DNA of 64,000 nucleotides from Eublepharis macularius (Eukaryota > Chordata > Lepidosauria > Squamata > Eublepharidae), in contig NC_072790.1 in assembly GCF_028583425.1 (NCBI RefSeq), positions 155,614,397 to 155,678,396 on the forward strand, in the 5' to 3' direction. Both the position numbers and the translations under genes were made by a program. Shown here in pieces: positions 24,004-34,969 of the stretch. The notes under the pieces are model-generated. The model worked only from the letters and a program-made list of their open reading frames with translations, did no database searches and had not been told where the DNA came from. Each line of letters begins with the position of its first letter. Positions within the stretch are counted from its first letter, which is position 1.

Positions 24004-25857
24004 CTGAGATCTCAGACACCGCCAGCGTCCTTTCAAACGAGCAAAAGAGCGCTCCACCACTGTCCTGGCTCGAGTGAGGCGGCGATCAAAATTTGCCTCA
24101 ATCGGATTTGAGGGACGGTTGTACGGCTTCATCAGCCACCTTCTGATTGGGTAGGCAGCATCGGAAATTATGAGGGGGGGGACAGCTACACCCTCCAGGG
24201 TCAAAATGGGGTTGCCGGGGACAAAAACCCCGGCATCCATGGCAGTGCAAATCGCAGAGTTAACAAACACAAAAGCGTCATGATTGCGTCCGCTCCAGCC
24301 AACCTCAACATCAATAAATCTTCCTGAGCTGTCCACTGTTCCCTGTATGAGGATCGAGTTGAATTTTTTCCAGTTCACATACTCCCGTCCTCTGCCTTTG
24401 AACTTACAGATGGCGATATGGGTGCCGTCAACAGCACCGATGCAGTGTGGTAGTCCCATTTTTTGGAAGCCAGACATAATCTGTTGGAAGATAAAACAAG
24501 AAAAGCTTAAGAAAGGATTTTGAATCACAACAATGGGTGATCACCGATTACAACCTGCCAGTAGACAGTCATTGAAATTTGGTTGAGATTGAGAACATGC
24601 TCGGTATTAAGAGAGAGAACCGGCCCTGAAGAGGTTCTAAGACAGCTTTCCAGTTAATCTCCCAACTGAATTTTTTGATCTCCATCTCTTGAGTGTAATC
24701 AATTTTAAATTTTCACAGCTTACCCCTGCCACGTCGGGCCCAAGGCACACCACTCTTCTGAGAAGCTCCAGCTCGATAGCCCAGCAGACCTCCATGACTA
24801 CTCCCGCCACTGTTGAAAGACCCACTCCGAACTGATTCTTGCATTCTCTGTATGTGGAGCAGTTTGCAAGGTACCATAATGCTATGGCGATTCTCATCTC
24901 CACCGATATAGGCTGACGTAGCCTTGTGTGCTGGCGTGACAGGCGTTGTCCTATGGCCTCGACCACTTCATTGAAGGTTGACCTTGTCATTCTGAAATTC
25001 TCGATCCACTCCTGGTCATCCCATATGGTCGTCACAAAATTGTCCCACCAGTCCCTGCTTCTGGGATAAACCCAGTAACGGCGAGGAACTTTGAGAGACG
25101 CCAGACCCAGAAAGCGAGCTCTGTTGAGTCCACTCCGCCTCGCTCTAAAAATGGCAGGATGGATGGAACGCAAAGCAAGCGATGATCTGAGAATTCTCCT
25201 TCTCCGGATGACCCTCAACCAGTAGTGGTTGCATGCATCAATTGATTGCCGCACATAAAGAAAAATGATGTTCAGGAGAGCAAGTGCAATCGCTCTAAGA
25301 GCAGACATTGTCCAGCGGTAACAACAGATTTGGACAAGTGAGGCGATTCAAGGACGGGAGAACCGCTGAATGATGCTTTGGAAGAGAGGCGTTTGAAATT
25401 TCAAGTTGTGGGTGGGTTGTCCTGCCAAAATTTGACCGCCAATCATCTGGCTATCTGTGCTTGTGTCTTTTGGGGCAAAGAGTACAGAGTCGACTTGCAG
25501 GAGCGGATCGACCAGTTCTTCCACTCAAATGTCGAACTAAAGCGATGACTGCACATGTGATGGAGCAAAATGAAGAGGGGCAGATTACAGTGGATTGATG
25601 TGTTGACCCCCTCCCCAGTCTACTTTTCCTGACTCTACTGCTAACTTTAAAATAAGAACCACTATCAGGAAAAAACATAGCCATATGTATTTTTTGTGAA
25701 GAAGCGCTTGGTTTTTTTAAAAAAACATTCTCGGTCCAGTTTGTTTCCAGCACAAGGAATACAGTCAGTATAAAGCGTTGTGTGATTGTTTGCCTTCTCA
25801 ATTTACACACGCGCTACTGGCTTGTTCGGTTCCCACTCTTTCTTTCCCCTTTACTAG

Positions 25858-25865
25858 TCACGTGA
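25858..25865. promoter_or_regulatory. TCACGTGA palindrome in the divergent promoter region
   Basis: It lies in the 912-base gap between the transposase start (25308, minus) and trihelix gene 2 (26221, plus). The same 8 bases occur at 17497-17504 upstream of gene 1 and at 28671-28678. It is an E-box of the USF/MITF-TFE type. Confidence 0.35.
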
Positions 25866-26220
25866 TGGAAAAGAACTCAAGTTTCACGTTCCTCCAAGAA
25901 AGAACAAACCGGTGCGGTCGGGTAAGATATGTTGTCCTAGATATTTTCTTAATATGGTTTATCTGTGTTCAGCACAAATAAATCAAAAATAAACTTCAAT
26001 GTCACAATTACAACCCTACACGCTGCTGTAAAATTATCATAAGCCTCCACTTGATCGGTCCACCAAAATAAATTTTGACTTGAGAACATTCCATGTTTTT
26101 GGCAGCCACTTAGACGATTGGCTAAAAGCGTTCAGGGGGGCGGAGGGATGAAATGGGAGACCAATCACTCTTGAGAGAACTTTCTGGAATTTGTGCGTGG
26201 CGCAGTTCACTTGGTGCAAA

Positions 26221-29200
26221 ATGATTTCCCGGCGTCGTGGAAATGTCTGGGAAGTGGAGGAGGTATCTCTTCTTCTGAGGGTTGTTCGGAGGAGTGGGCA
26301 TGCATCTCGGTTGATGGCCAGCACCCAGTCAAGTAATCACGCCATTTATCGATTTCTTTCAAGAGTGCTACGCAGTCGCGGGTTTCATCGAACAGCCAAC
26401 CAGTGCCGAACCAAATTCCAAAAACTGAAGTCCGATTTCATGTCATCAATGGAGGCGTTGCAATGCATCCCTAGAAGCAGTCGTAGAGTTAGGGTGCACA
26501 ACGCGATGATGCTAATCTGGAAGGCGGCAGGGAGGCCTCAATGTCAAGAAAGACGTCATGATGGTGAGTTTTTTGCAACCCCCCCCCCCGTTCCACGGTG
26601 GACCATGCTACTCCCCCATGTCTACTGACACCTTTTTAGTGGCATGTTTGCAAAGAGACATTCCTCTTTAAAAAAATGTTTTTTTGTTAAGTGAACCTTC
26701 AGTTTGTCACGTTCTGATTTTAATTTTCGAATTATTTGTCTCAATGGGAAAGCCAATAGAGTGTTCTTAGAGAAATACCATCTCCTCAACAACATCTTTC
26801 ATGTTAATATGCAATTCCACCAGGCACCTCTTAAATGCTATGCATTTTGTTTGATACCCTTAACTTGATGCATGGATCGTTAAAAGGCAAATTAAATAAA
26901 GGGAAACATAATCGGAGTGATCATTCTTTTTTTTATTATTGTGCAAATGATTTCACATTTCAGAGATTATTTGTGGAAGAGCAGTCAAGATTGAAGAAAC
27001 TCCATCTGAGGATGATGAAAATTCAGAACCTGTTGCAGTGGAATCATCAAGTGCTGCAGAATCTGATGCGCAAGCCTGTGCACCTCTTGGGGTGACAACT
27101 GAAGACCCAGCAAAGATCAATACAGCAGCATGTCCTAAAGGTAAGTTTAACTGTTTATGTGATTGTTAGCTTACTAGAGTTTATCCATGGAAAAGTCAGA
27201 AAATCCAAACACAACCACCATTCTTAATTTGATTTTTGATCCATCATCACATCAGAAAATGGTGCAATTTTAAAAATGTGCTTTCTTGTCCAAGTAATTT
27301 GAGAAATGAATGGTGTATTCCATGTACCAATAACAAGATCATTAACTGGAATTCTGCTGTATTAAATCACTAGCTTCAGAGAGAGAAAGAGCAGATGAAA
27401 GTGGATCTCATCGCCTCGAAACCGAAGAAACCGTAATTGTTATATCTTCCGGCAATAGTCACGAAGAAGCAACTGATGACATGACTGCTCCTGAAACCAT
27501 AATGCCTGGAGATGTATCCCCACAACCGAGTACCTCAGGTAATTTTTTGTGCAGTTCACACGTGCCATCAAGAACTGCTCTGAAAAAAATGGGATTCCAT
27601 GAGATTTTGCAGGAAAGAATGGCCATTATTTTGCCAATTAATGGACTATTGTTTGGGCAAAAACCAATCAAACTAACCAGAGCCACTCTTAGTGAAAAGA
27701 AAACATGTTAGTTCTCCATGATGACTTGTTTGAAAGTAAGAGGAGTACAACTTACACCTTATCAAAATTTCTAGAGTGGTACGTGAATTGAACACGATCT
27801 CTTGATATAGCTCTCATCACCAGCAAACAATTTCTGCCTTTATTTTTTGAGGGTATTTAGCAGTGTTCCCGTTATCTTGTTTCCTTTGTTTTTTCCTGTG
27901 CCTAAGGCTGTCATCTTCTGTGAGGTTTCTCCTGCAGAAAAACTTGTCTCTGTATCAGCAGTCCAAAGTCTTGATAACCCAAAGTAGTAACTAATCTTCC
28001 ATCCTTCATCATCGTGAACGTAAACGATGTCCAACATGTGGTGATGAGGAGATTAGTGCATTCCTTGAACACAACACACTGCGGTTCTGAAGATGTCAAG
28101 CCGGGGAACAAACTACAGCCTTGCCAACACTTGCACAACTTTTAGATGTGGGATTCCTCTGGCAATATCTAACAAAACCTTTTCTTTTTCTAGCTTCTTT
28201 AGCGACACACAGTGGTGCCGCAGTGAGAAAGTATGCCATGAGCGCCGACCACAAACTTCGCATTATTGTAGAAACAACTTCTTCTGACGCGGAGGATGAG
28301 GACAGAAACGCTGTTGAGGAAGGCAGAACGGAGGATCCAGAGGGAACTCCAGTTCTCTCATTTTCCCCAGGCACGTTTTAGCTATGCCACATTTGAGTGA
28401 GTGGAGATATATTTTCCACTGATTTCTTTTGCTGGGTGACACTGCAATATCTGCCTAAAATATTGACTGACTTTAATGTTGCAGGTGATACTTCAGCGGG
28501 AAGTTGGCGTGACATGATGCCAACTTAAAATAAAGACCAATAAAGACCAATCCGCCGACGTAGGCGAGATCTATCATAACATGCGGGGAATACAATCTCT
28601 ATGTCTATCAATAAGTAAGTATGACTATTCCTGGGAAAACTTGAGGTAGAGTTTGGTGTGGTGATTCTGATCACGTGACTCAGATCAGGGGCGACAGTAC
28701 CAATCCCACATCACGTATGGAAGTCAGCAGGGAAACATTCACCGAGACATTGATCTGTGGATTCATAGATCCAGAGAAGTCATCAGTTTTAGTCTGCAGT
28801 CACATAATCAAATAGTGTCCATTCGAAACTATTAACATAACCAATGTAATTGAAGGACAAGATTTCATGAATCATTGGACTCTTCGGCAGATGCAAGTAG
28901 GCATAAAAGATACATTTTTTATAGATTTTGGATGCGAGGTGCGTGCAGGGTGGATTCAAACAACTCCTCCCAATATGTAGATGCGAACATCTTCCCCTGG
29001 TATGGAGATCAGTCTATCCCTGTAATGGGTCATAGGAGTAGCCCCGTTAGTCTGCGGTTGCAGAATAACAGAGACTCCTCCGGCACCTCCGAGAACAACC
29101 ATTTCCAATGTTGCAGAAGCCTTTGATAACCAGGGCTCTCCCCACCGGATAAATTTGACAAAGAAAACTGTGAACCTCAAAAGCCAAAGTATCGGCTTTC

Positions 29201-29944
29201 CTGGAACACAGATCTCTTTGTCAGATGCGTCCAGTGGTGAGAGCTATGGTTCTCCACAGATTTTGGTGCATTGGTTTTGGTTGGTCTTGGAGGTGAGGTC
29301 ATACTCTTTTGCAATTTGCAAACATGGAGTTATAGCTTGGCTTCCATGTACCTTAACATTGGCAAAATGATCTCAATATGATAAGAATATGGTTGCATCA
29401 GCATATCAGATGGAAATTTAAGCATCTACCCCGCAGTGTCCACTCCTCTTATACACCTAACCATTATCGTTTGACCCACCATGCAATGGACAAAGAGCAC
29501 AACTTATAACGGTAGCTAACGCTTCAATTAAATGGGTCAGTATCAAGGGTACAACTGGACTCTGTTTGATTTTGTTCTCTGGAGCCATCACAGCACCACC
29601 AACCTCACCTGGTGATTGTTGTGTGGATATTGTCAAACCTTGAAAACTGCCAGGAATGGCCTTCAAGTTGTCCAGAAGGATTAAAAAAAAAATTGTTTAT
29701 CACCGGTGTTGTTTTGATAACCGCAAAGTTCTTGCAATGTCGAAACACATCCCTTCATGAAGAAATAATTTTTTTTTGCTGTTTCTCACCAGTGGGAAGA
29801 TACCATGAAAGAATATGCCGATTGGAGAGAAACAATAGAAGCCTTCACAAAGAACTGAGTTCTCTAAAGAAAAAGGTTTCTGCACTTGAACAAGGTCATC
29901 ATAGTTCAGGATCAGACCAATCAGGAGATGACAAGAAGAATTAG
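26221..29944 (+). CDS. second trihelix (Myb/SANT) protein of the Harbinger element
   Basis: Predicted exons: 26221-26563, 26964-27140, 27374-27538, 28194-28370, then either 29793-29944 (337 residues) or 28485-28528 (301 residues, AATAAA just after the stop). Without a last splice, the frame stops at 28381. All junctions are phase 1. Residues about 5-110 form a trihelix domain: VWEVEEVSLLLRVV, FHRTANQCRTKFQKLKSDF, MMLIWKAAGRP. This differs clearly from gene 1. The linker is acidic and holds two candidate SUMO-interacting motifs, TVIVISSGN (about 194-197) and RIIVETTSSDAEDED (about 252-254). The 29793 exon adds a leucine-rich coiled coil, SLHKELSSLKKKVSALEQ. The last donor would be GC (CAG/GCACGT), so the 3' structure is uncertain. 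It could instead be a nuclear cofactor unrelated to transposition. Confidence 0.65.
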
Positions 29945-31949
29945 CCAGTGTTATGTCAGCTGGAAGAATGTTTAAGCAATATTTTAGTTTGTTTCAGAAA
30001 GAATAAAAATATATATTTAAAGATAATATAATAGAAGGGAAGATTACAATTGACAACTCTCACATGTCAATTATTTCCAGCGCTTTATGAATCATGTTGA
30101 AGTTGTTTGCAATGTGGATAATAATTTCTCATTTACAGCAAAAGCAAGATCTTATTTTCGTTTTTTTCTAATCGCTGTGTGGCTCTAATGTCATGAATAA
30201 TTGGAATTTCGAATCAGTGACAAGATTTTTGTTCCTTTGTGTTGGGAAGTCCGTGTTATTTGCTTCTGATAAATAAATCTGTTTTCAATGTTAAAAAATA
30301 AGACATTGTGTGTGTTAAACGTTGTTATGGACTGAGAATTTTTCAGAGGTGTCCCCGCAGCTCATGAGCAATCTATTTATTATGCTTTACACTTAACATC
30401 TATCATGGCTCCGTTTCAATAGTTGACAAGGCCATGTGTGTCTGTGATGGGTAAACATGAGAACACCTCAAGATGTTTGTTAATTGCAGCAGTTAGGCAA
30501 CCACCCCACTGGACCCTATCTTGGGGAAAAATTGAAAATGATGCTCCACAGACTCATTCACAACATAGTTTTATGTTGTTTCCTGAACTATCAGTCCATT
30601 GGAGCAAGCAAACATGGAACAGTTGTCAAGGTGAAAATCGATTCACATAATGTTACTGCATGACAGAAATCCAGGGAGAAGCCACAGCTTGCAACAGACT
30701 CTAGAACCATAAGTTTACAGACTCACACGTCACTTCCCATGTCATCCTCATCTTGAATTTATCCACGCGGTTAAAAGAAGCCTGTTCCCCTGATCACACT
30801 AGATGCAATAGCATCTTTCATGTTGTGGATCAAGTCACGTGGCAGAAACAAAGAGAGGACCCACAAGTGACAAAAGGCACAGATGGAACCAATGGTCATA
30901 TGACATTCTGCTTCAATGCAGGAAGTGGGAAAGCAAGTCTTGAAGCGTGTCTGGCTCATTGCTGTCGAGTGGACTTTTAAGCTGTCTGTTGTGTGGCAGA
31001 ACGCACAGTCTGCTGCATTTCACATTGTAACATGAGGATCAACAACCTTGGTCCAATCAGTGCCGTTTGTCAGCTGATATTCCATGTCCACTGGTGGTAA
31101 GAACTGACAGATGACTTGGACAGTAGCAACCCCCCTCCCCCTTTCTGGGCAGAGTGGGCAGGAGAGGGTGGTTGAAAGCATAACTTCTAGGTGGGATGGA
31201 ACAAATATGAGACGTTCCACCGCACGGGGTATAAATGCGTTATTGCTGGGACATTCTCCCCAAAAGCATCCCACAGGAGTTGAATGAATGGCCTGTTTGA
31301 TGAACCTGGCTCACCAGGAGCATTACGGAGATGATCCGCAGACACACTTTTCAAGGTCCTCTGAATAAATAACCAGGATCATATTTAAACCTTGGTCGCT
31401 GTACTGTGATGTCTGTGTTCAGCATGCACTCACACACTTGTATTGGGCGCCTGCAACTCACGTATGAATCCCACCCGTGCCCCAACTTAGACGAGCAACC
31501 ATGCATGGGGGACTCCTCTCAGCTAGATTCCACTGCTGTATTAAAGGGGGGGGGTAATGAGCTCTCTTTGGAAAGAGGGGCGCTAAGCTTAAGAACGGCG
31601 TGCCTCAGAAGACAGCGGTTATGGCTGGGAAACCAGAATAAAGCGTAGGAAGAGAAGACTCAAACCCTTCTCTAGCTTGCCTGCTGACGCCGCCAGGCTT
31701 TTTTAAAAAAAAAAAAAAACGGCGAAACGTTTCCACGCATGCGTGATTTTTTTGTTTGTTTTGGTTTTTAATTGAGAGCCCGGAAATACCGCGGCTAAGA
31801 CGGGGTATCTCAGATAATGTGAAAAAAATCGCGGGAGGCTGATTCGGGGATTCGTACAGGTGTGAAAGGACAGGGGGGAAATCCGCAGCCACCTCCATCG
31901 GCGTGACTTCTACTTGATGGCGCGGTAAACACCGAGTGCGAAATGTCTC

Positions 31950-32894
31950 AAAGAGTGGTGGTCAACGGCGTTTCATCAGATTGGAGGGAGATGTCCAGTG
32001 GGGTGCCACAGGGCTCAGTTCTGGGCCCGGTACTTTTCAATATTTTTATCAATGATCTAGATGAAGGAGTGGAAGGGCTGCTCATTAAATTTGCTGATGA
32101 TACCAAATTGGGAGGGGTAGCAAACACCCAAGAAGATAGAATAAAAATTCAACAAGACCTGAATACTCTGGAGAAGTGGGCAGCTGTGAATAGGATGCAA
32201 TTCAACCAAGACAAGTGCACAGTATTACATCTGGGCCACAAAAATGAGAAGCACAAATACTGGATGGGGGATACACTTCTGGGCAGTAGTATATGTGAAA
32301 GGGATCTTGGGGTAAGAGTGGACTGTAAACTAAATATGAGCAGTCAGTGTGATGCGGTGGCAAAAAAAGGCTAATTCAATCTTGGGTTGTATCAAAGGGG
32401 CCAGAACATCAAAATCGCAGGAGGTCATAGCCCCTCTCTATACTGCCTTGGTCAGGCCACACCTGGAGTATTGTGTGCAGTTCTAGAGGCCTCACTTCAA
32501 AAAGGATGTGGACAAAATCGAGAGGGTGCAGAGGAGAGCGACAAGAATGATCAGGGGTCTGGAGACTGAGCCCTATGAGGAAAGGCTGAGGGCCTTGGGA
32601 ATGTTTCGTTTGGAGAAGAGGAGGTTGAGGGGGGACATGATTGCTCTCTTTAAATATTTGAAAGGCTGTCATTTGGAGGAGGGCAAGGAGCTGTTCCAGT
32701 TGGCAGCAGAGGGTAGGACCCGAAGCAATGGGCTTAAATTACATGCACAGAGGTACCGGCTGGATATTAGGAAAAACTTTTTCATGGTCAGAGTAGTTCA
32801 AAAGTGGAATCAGCTGCCTAGGGAGGTGGTGAGTTCCCCCTCACTGGCAGTTTTCAAGAAGAGGCTGGATGAATACTTGTCAGAGATGCTTTAG
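31950..32894 (+). pseudogene. CR1 reverse transcriptase, C-terminal half
   Basis: Only two small lesions are visible apart from the Harbinger insertion. One is an extra A in a run of seven A at about 32361-32368, just before GCTAATTCAATC. The other is a TAG at about 32484 where the family has tryptophan in VQFW. After these the frame runs to 32894 with KKDVDKIERVQRRATRMI and KWNQLPREVVSSPSLAVFKK. The ORF beginning at 31943 uses an ATG that belongs to the Harbinger end, so it is not a true start. Confidence 0.85.
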
Positions 32895-32977
32895 GCTGAT
32901 CCTGCACTGGGCAGGGGGTTGGACTAGATGGTCTGTATGGCCCCTTCCAATTCTCTGATTCTATGATTCTATGATGC
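31950..32977 (+). mobile_element. CR1 LINE, 3' piece of the copy split by the Harbinger element
   Basis: Continues the protein from 16716 with SGVPQGSVLGPVLFNIFIND and the RT catalytic motif FADDTKLGG. The 3' end has GGACTAGATGGTCTGTATGG and the classic CR1 tail of GATTCTAT repeats near 32960. Confidence 0.9.
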
Positions 32978-32979
32978 CA

Positions 32980-34480
32980 CTTGCTGTTGTGGTCCAGGCA
33001 CATATTAAGGCACAGTTCCTACAGCCTGGACTACACTCAGGCTTCCCATACCAGAATGCTACTAAAAGAAAATGGAATTCAGTGGGCCTCTTAACACCCT
33101 ACCATTTTCTCTTATCTAACCTCACAGACAGCACAACCAAATAGCAGTAAGTGGGCATTAATGAGAAATACATCAACTTCTCCAGCTTTGTTTTCAGTAT
33201 AAAATAAGCAAGGGAATAAAAAATGACAGAGAGGGGACAGCTGGTTCTATCCCCTATTCTGATTGTGAATTAAATTTCCTTTGCTTTAATGGCTTTTAAT
33301 GACTTCATGCAAGCCAGTACGGATAATGGAAATGTGTGAGGTACAACTGAACCTTAAGCATCACTCTTGAGACCTCTTCCCAATGCAGTTTTGAGCTCAC
33401 TATCCAGTTATTAAAACATTATAAAGAATTAGTTGGATCATTCTGATAGTTGCTGCTAAAATTTATTTCATATTCAGTGCTACAACACAAAGATATTTCC
33501 ACAGCAGCACTGATGGTGGCACAAAAACAAGCATTTAAATTCATCCTTGCACATACTGTCATACCCCCATGTTCAGCCCAAGAGTGCCAATAGTACACTT
33601 GTTTGGGATGATCGTGTATTGCTGGTTCATGGGTTAGTCTCTTCAGCATACCAACATCCTCTTCCTATCAATGTTGACTAGATACTCATTTCCCAAGCTG
33701 CAAACGAGACAAAGCAAATCTAATCAAATGCTTGTACAAAAAGGAAAATGCAAAACAGACATTCAAGTCATGGCAAGCTTTCCTGTGGTTCTTATTATAT
33801 CTCAGCTGTGTGCTGAAGAGGGGAAATTGCTTGATCTTAGTGATCTTGCATGCCGTTGATTGTGACGGAGGTAGATTGCAAACTATAGGATTGTGCTCTC
33901 ATAGAAAGTGGTCCAGAGCAACTCTGCTTTGTTGATGAAAATAATTCTTTGCTATCCATGTTTCTAGTGAGTTTAGTTATACATCCTAATTTCCCATATC
34001 TGAGGACAGATGGGATGTCGTTTGCCCTAGCCATACACACAAGATGTAGAAATAAATACAATGATTCTTCACCCCCACCCCACTTGAATAAGAAGTGGGA
34101 ACAAAGAGGGAGGCCTGAGCAGAGTCACATGATATCAGGATACTTGCCCAAAAGAGAATTAGTGCATTGAGTTATGCTATTTTTGTCAGTCTCCAATCCT
34201 TGCTCCCACTGGTTTCCAGCAAAGGCCATGATACTAAAATTCTATTGCACTTAAAGGCTCAATAGTACCTTTACACAGGTTCAGATTGCCAGCTGCACCC
34301 ATTCCTTGATTGACAAGATTTGGCTACAGTCATCCGTGCTCTGGTTGCATTTAAAATTGGTGTTACAATGAGACTGTCTTTGAAGACTGTTTAGAAATTT
34401 GAGTTGGTTCAAAATAGACTGCTGACAAACACAAACTATTGAGAATACCTCTTCCTAGTATTATTGTTTTGTTTTATTTT
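32980..34480. other. no gene seen
   Basis: Plain sequence; the minus frame at 33419-33649 and others are short and without signature. Confidence 0.45.
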
Positions 34481-34489
34481 TATAATTTG

Positions 34490-34735
34490 TAATACATAAT
34501 AATTTATATTTATTTCATTTATACCACACCTTTCTCCCCAGTGCGGACCCAAGATGGCTTATATAATTCCCCTGTCCTCCATTTTACTTTACAATGACCC
34601 TGGGTGGTAGTTTATGCTGAGTGTATGTCTGGCCCAAGGTCACCCAGCAAGCTTTTGTGGCAGAGTGGTGATTTGAACCTGGTTCTCCTAGGACCTAGTC
34701 CAACACTGCTCAATGTTCTGTCCCGTATATAGATT
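34490..34735 (-). mobile_element. tRNA-derived SINE, reverse orientation
   Basis: In reverse complement it contains AACCAGGTTCAAATCACCAC (B-box region), GGTGACCTTGGGCCAGACAT and a tail with TATAAATGAAATAAATATAA. It is related to the copy at 42863-43084. Confidence 0.6.
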
Positions 34736-34840
34736 CCTTATGAAAATGTCCCTAGTTATACACATTATTGATACCATGCAAAGAAGCAGTGCAGCCTTAC
34801 CTTAAAGGCCCTGAAAAGAAAAAAGAAAAAAAAGATACGT

Positions 34841-34964
34841 GGAACAGAGTGTCTTCCTAGCACCATTTCCTAGCATGATCCCCTTTAATGGCGCGATGAC
34901 GTCAGAAATCATGCCATTAAAAGGGATCATGCTGGGAAATCACACTAGGAAGACGCTTTGTTCC
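34841..34964. mobile_element. palindromic MITE
   Basis: Arms GGAACAGAGTGTCTTCCTAG and CTAGGAAGACGCTTTGTTCC pair for about 50 bases, with GCATGATCCCCTTTAATGG and its complement as the inner part. The centre contains TGACGTCA. It is non-coding. No target duplication could be fixed. Confidence 0.55.
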
Positions 34965-34969
34965 GTAAG

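Larger units (their letters stand above)
21632..25308 (-). pseudogene. Harbinger (HARBI1-type) DDE transposase, broken by an L1 insertion
   Basis: Exon 1 (25308-24724) ends at a GTAAGC donor. Exon 2 begins at 24480 after CAACAG, runs to 24004, and resumes at 21835 beyond the L1, ending at TGA 21632. Excluding the L1 and one copy of the duplicated target, the frame is continuous: about 421 residues. Residues near 140-175 form a helix-turn-helix (MRIAIALWYLANCSTYRECK). The DDE_Tnp_4 catalytic acids are D in AVDGTHIAI (about 213), D in ISDAAYP (about 302) and E in RTVVERSFARLKGRW (about 338). The C-terminal motif TACVVLHNICEQKG lies on the far side of the L1. The enzyme would cut and join the transposon ends. 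It sits between two trihelix genes, convergent with the first and divergent from the second. Apart from the L1, no stop or frameshift is seen. Confidence 0.85.
16717..31949. mobile_element. 15.2-kb autonomous-type Harbinger transposon with three genes
   Basis: The ends GAGTCTTTTCACACTC and, inverted, GAGACATTTCGCACTC align base for base with three mismatches and continue less well for about 12 more. AAA flanks both sides (16714-16716, 31950-31952), giving a 3-bp duplication as in Harbinger. The interrupted CR1 reads through at exactly this point, which fixes the boundaries. Inside are a trihelix gene (+), a HARBI1-type transposase (-) and a second trihelix gene (+). Removing the nested L1 (21851-24003) and one target-site copy leaves about 13 kb, large for this superfamily. 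Confidence 0.8.
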
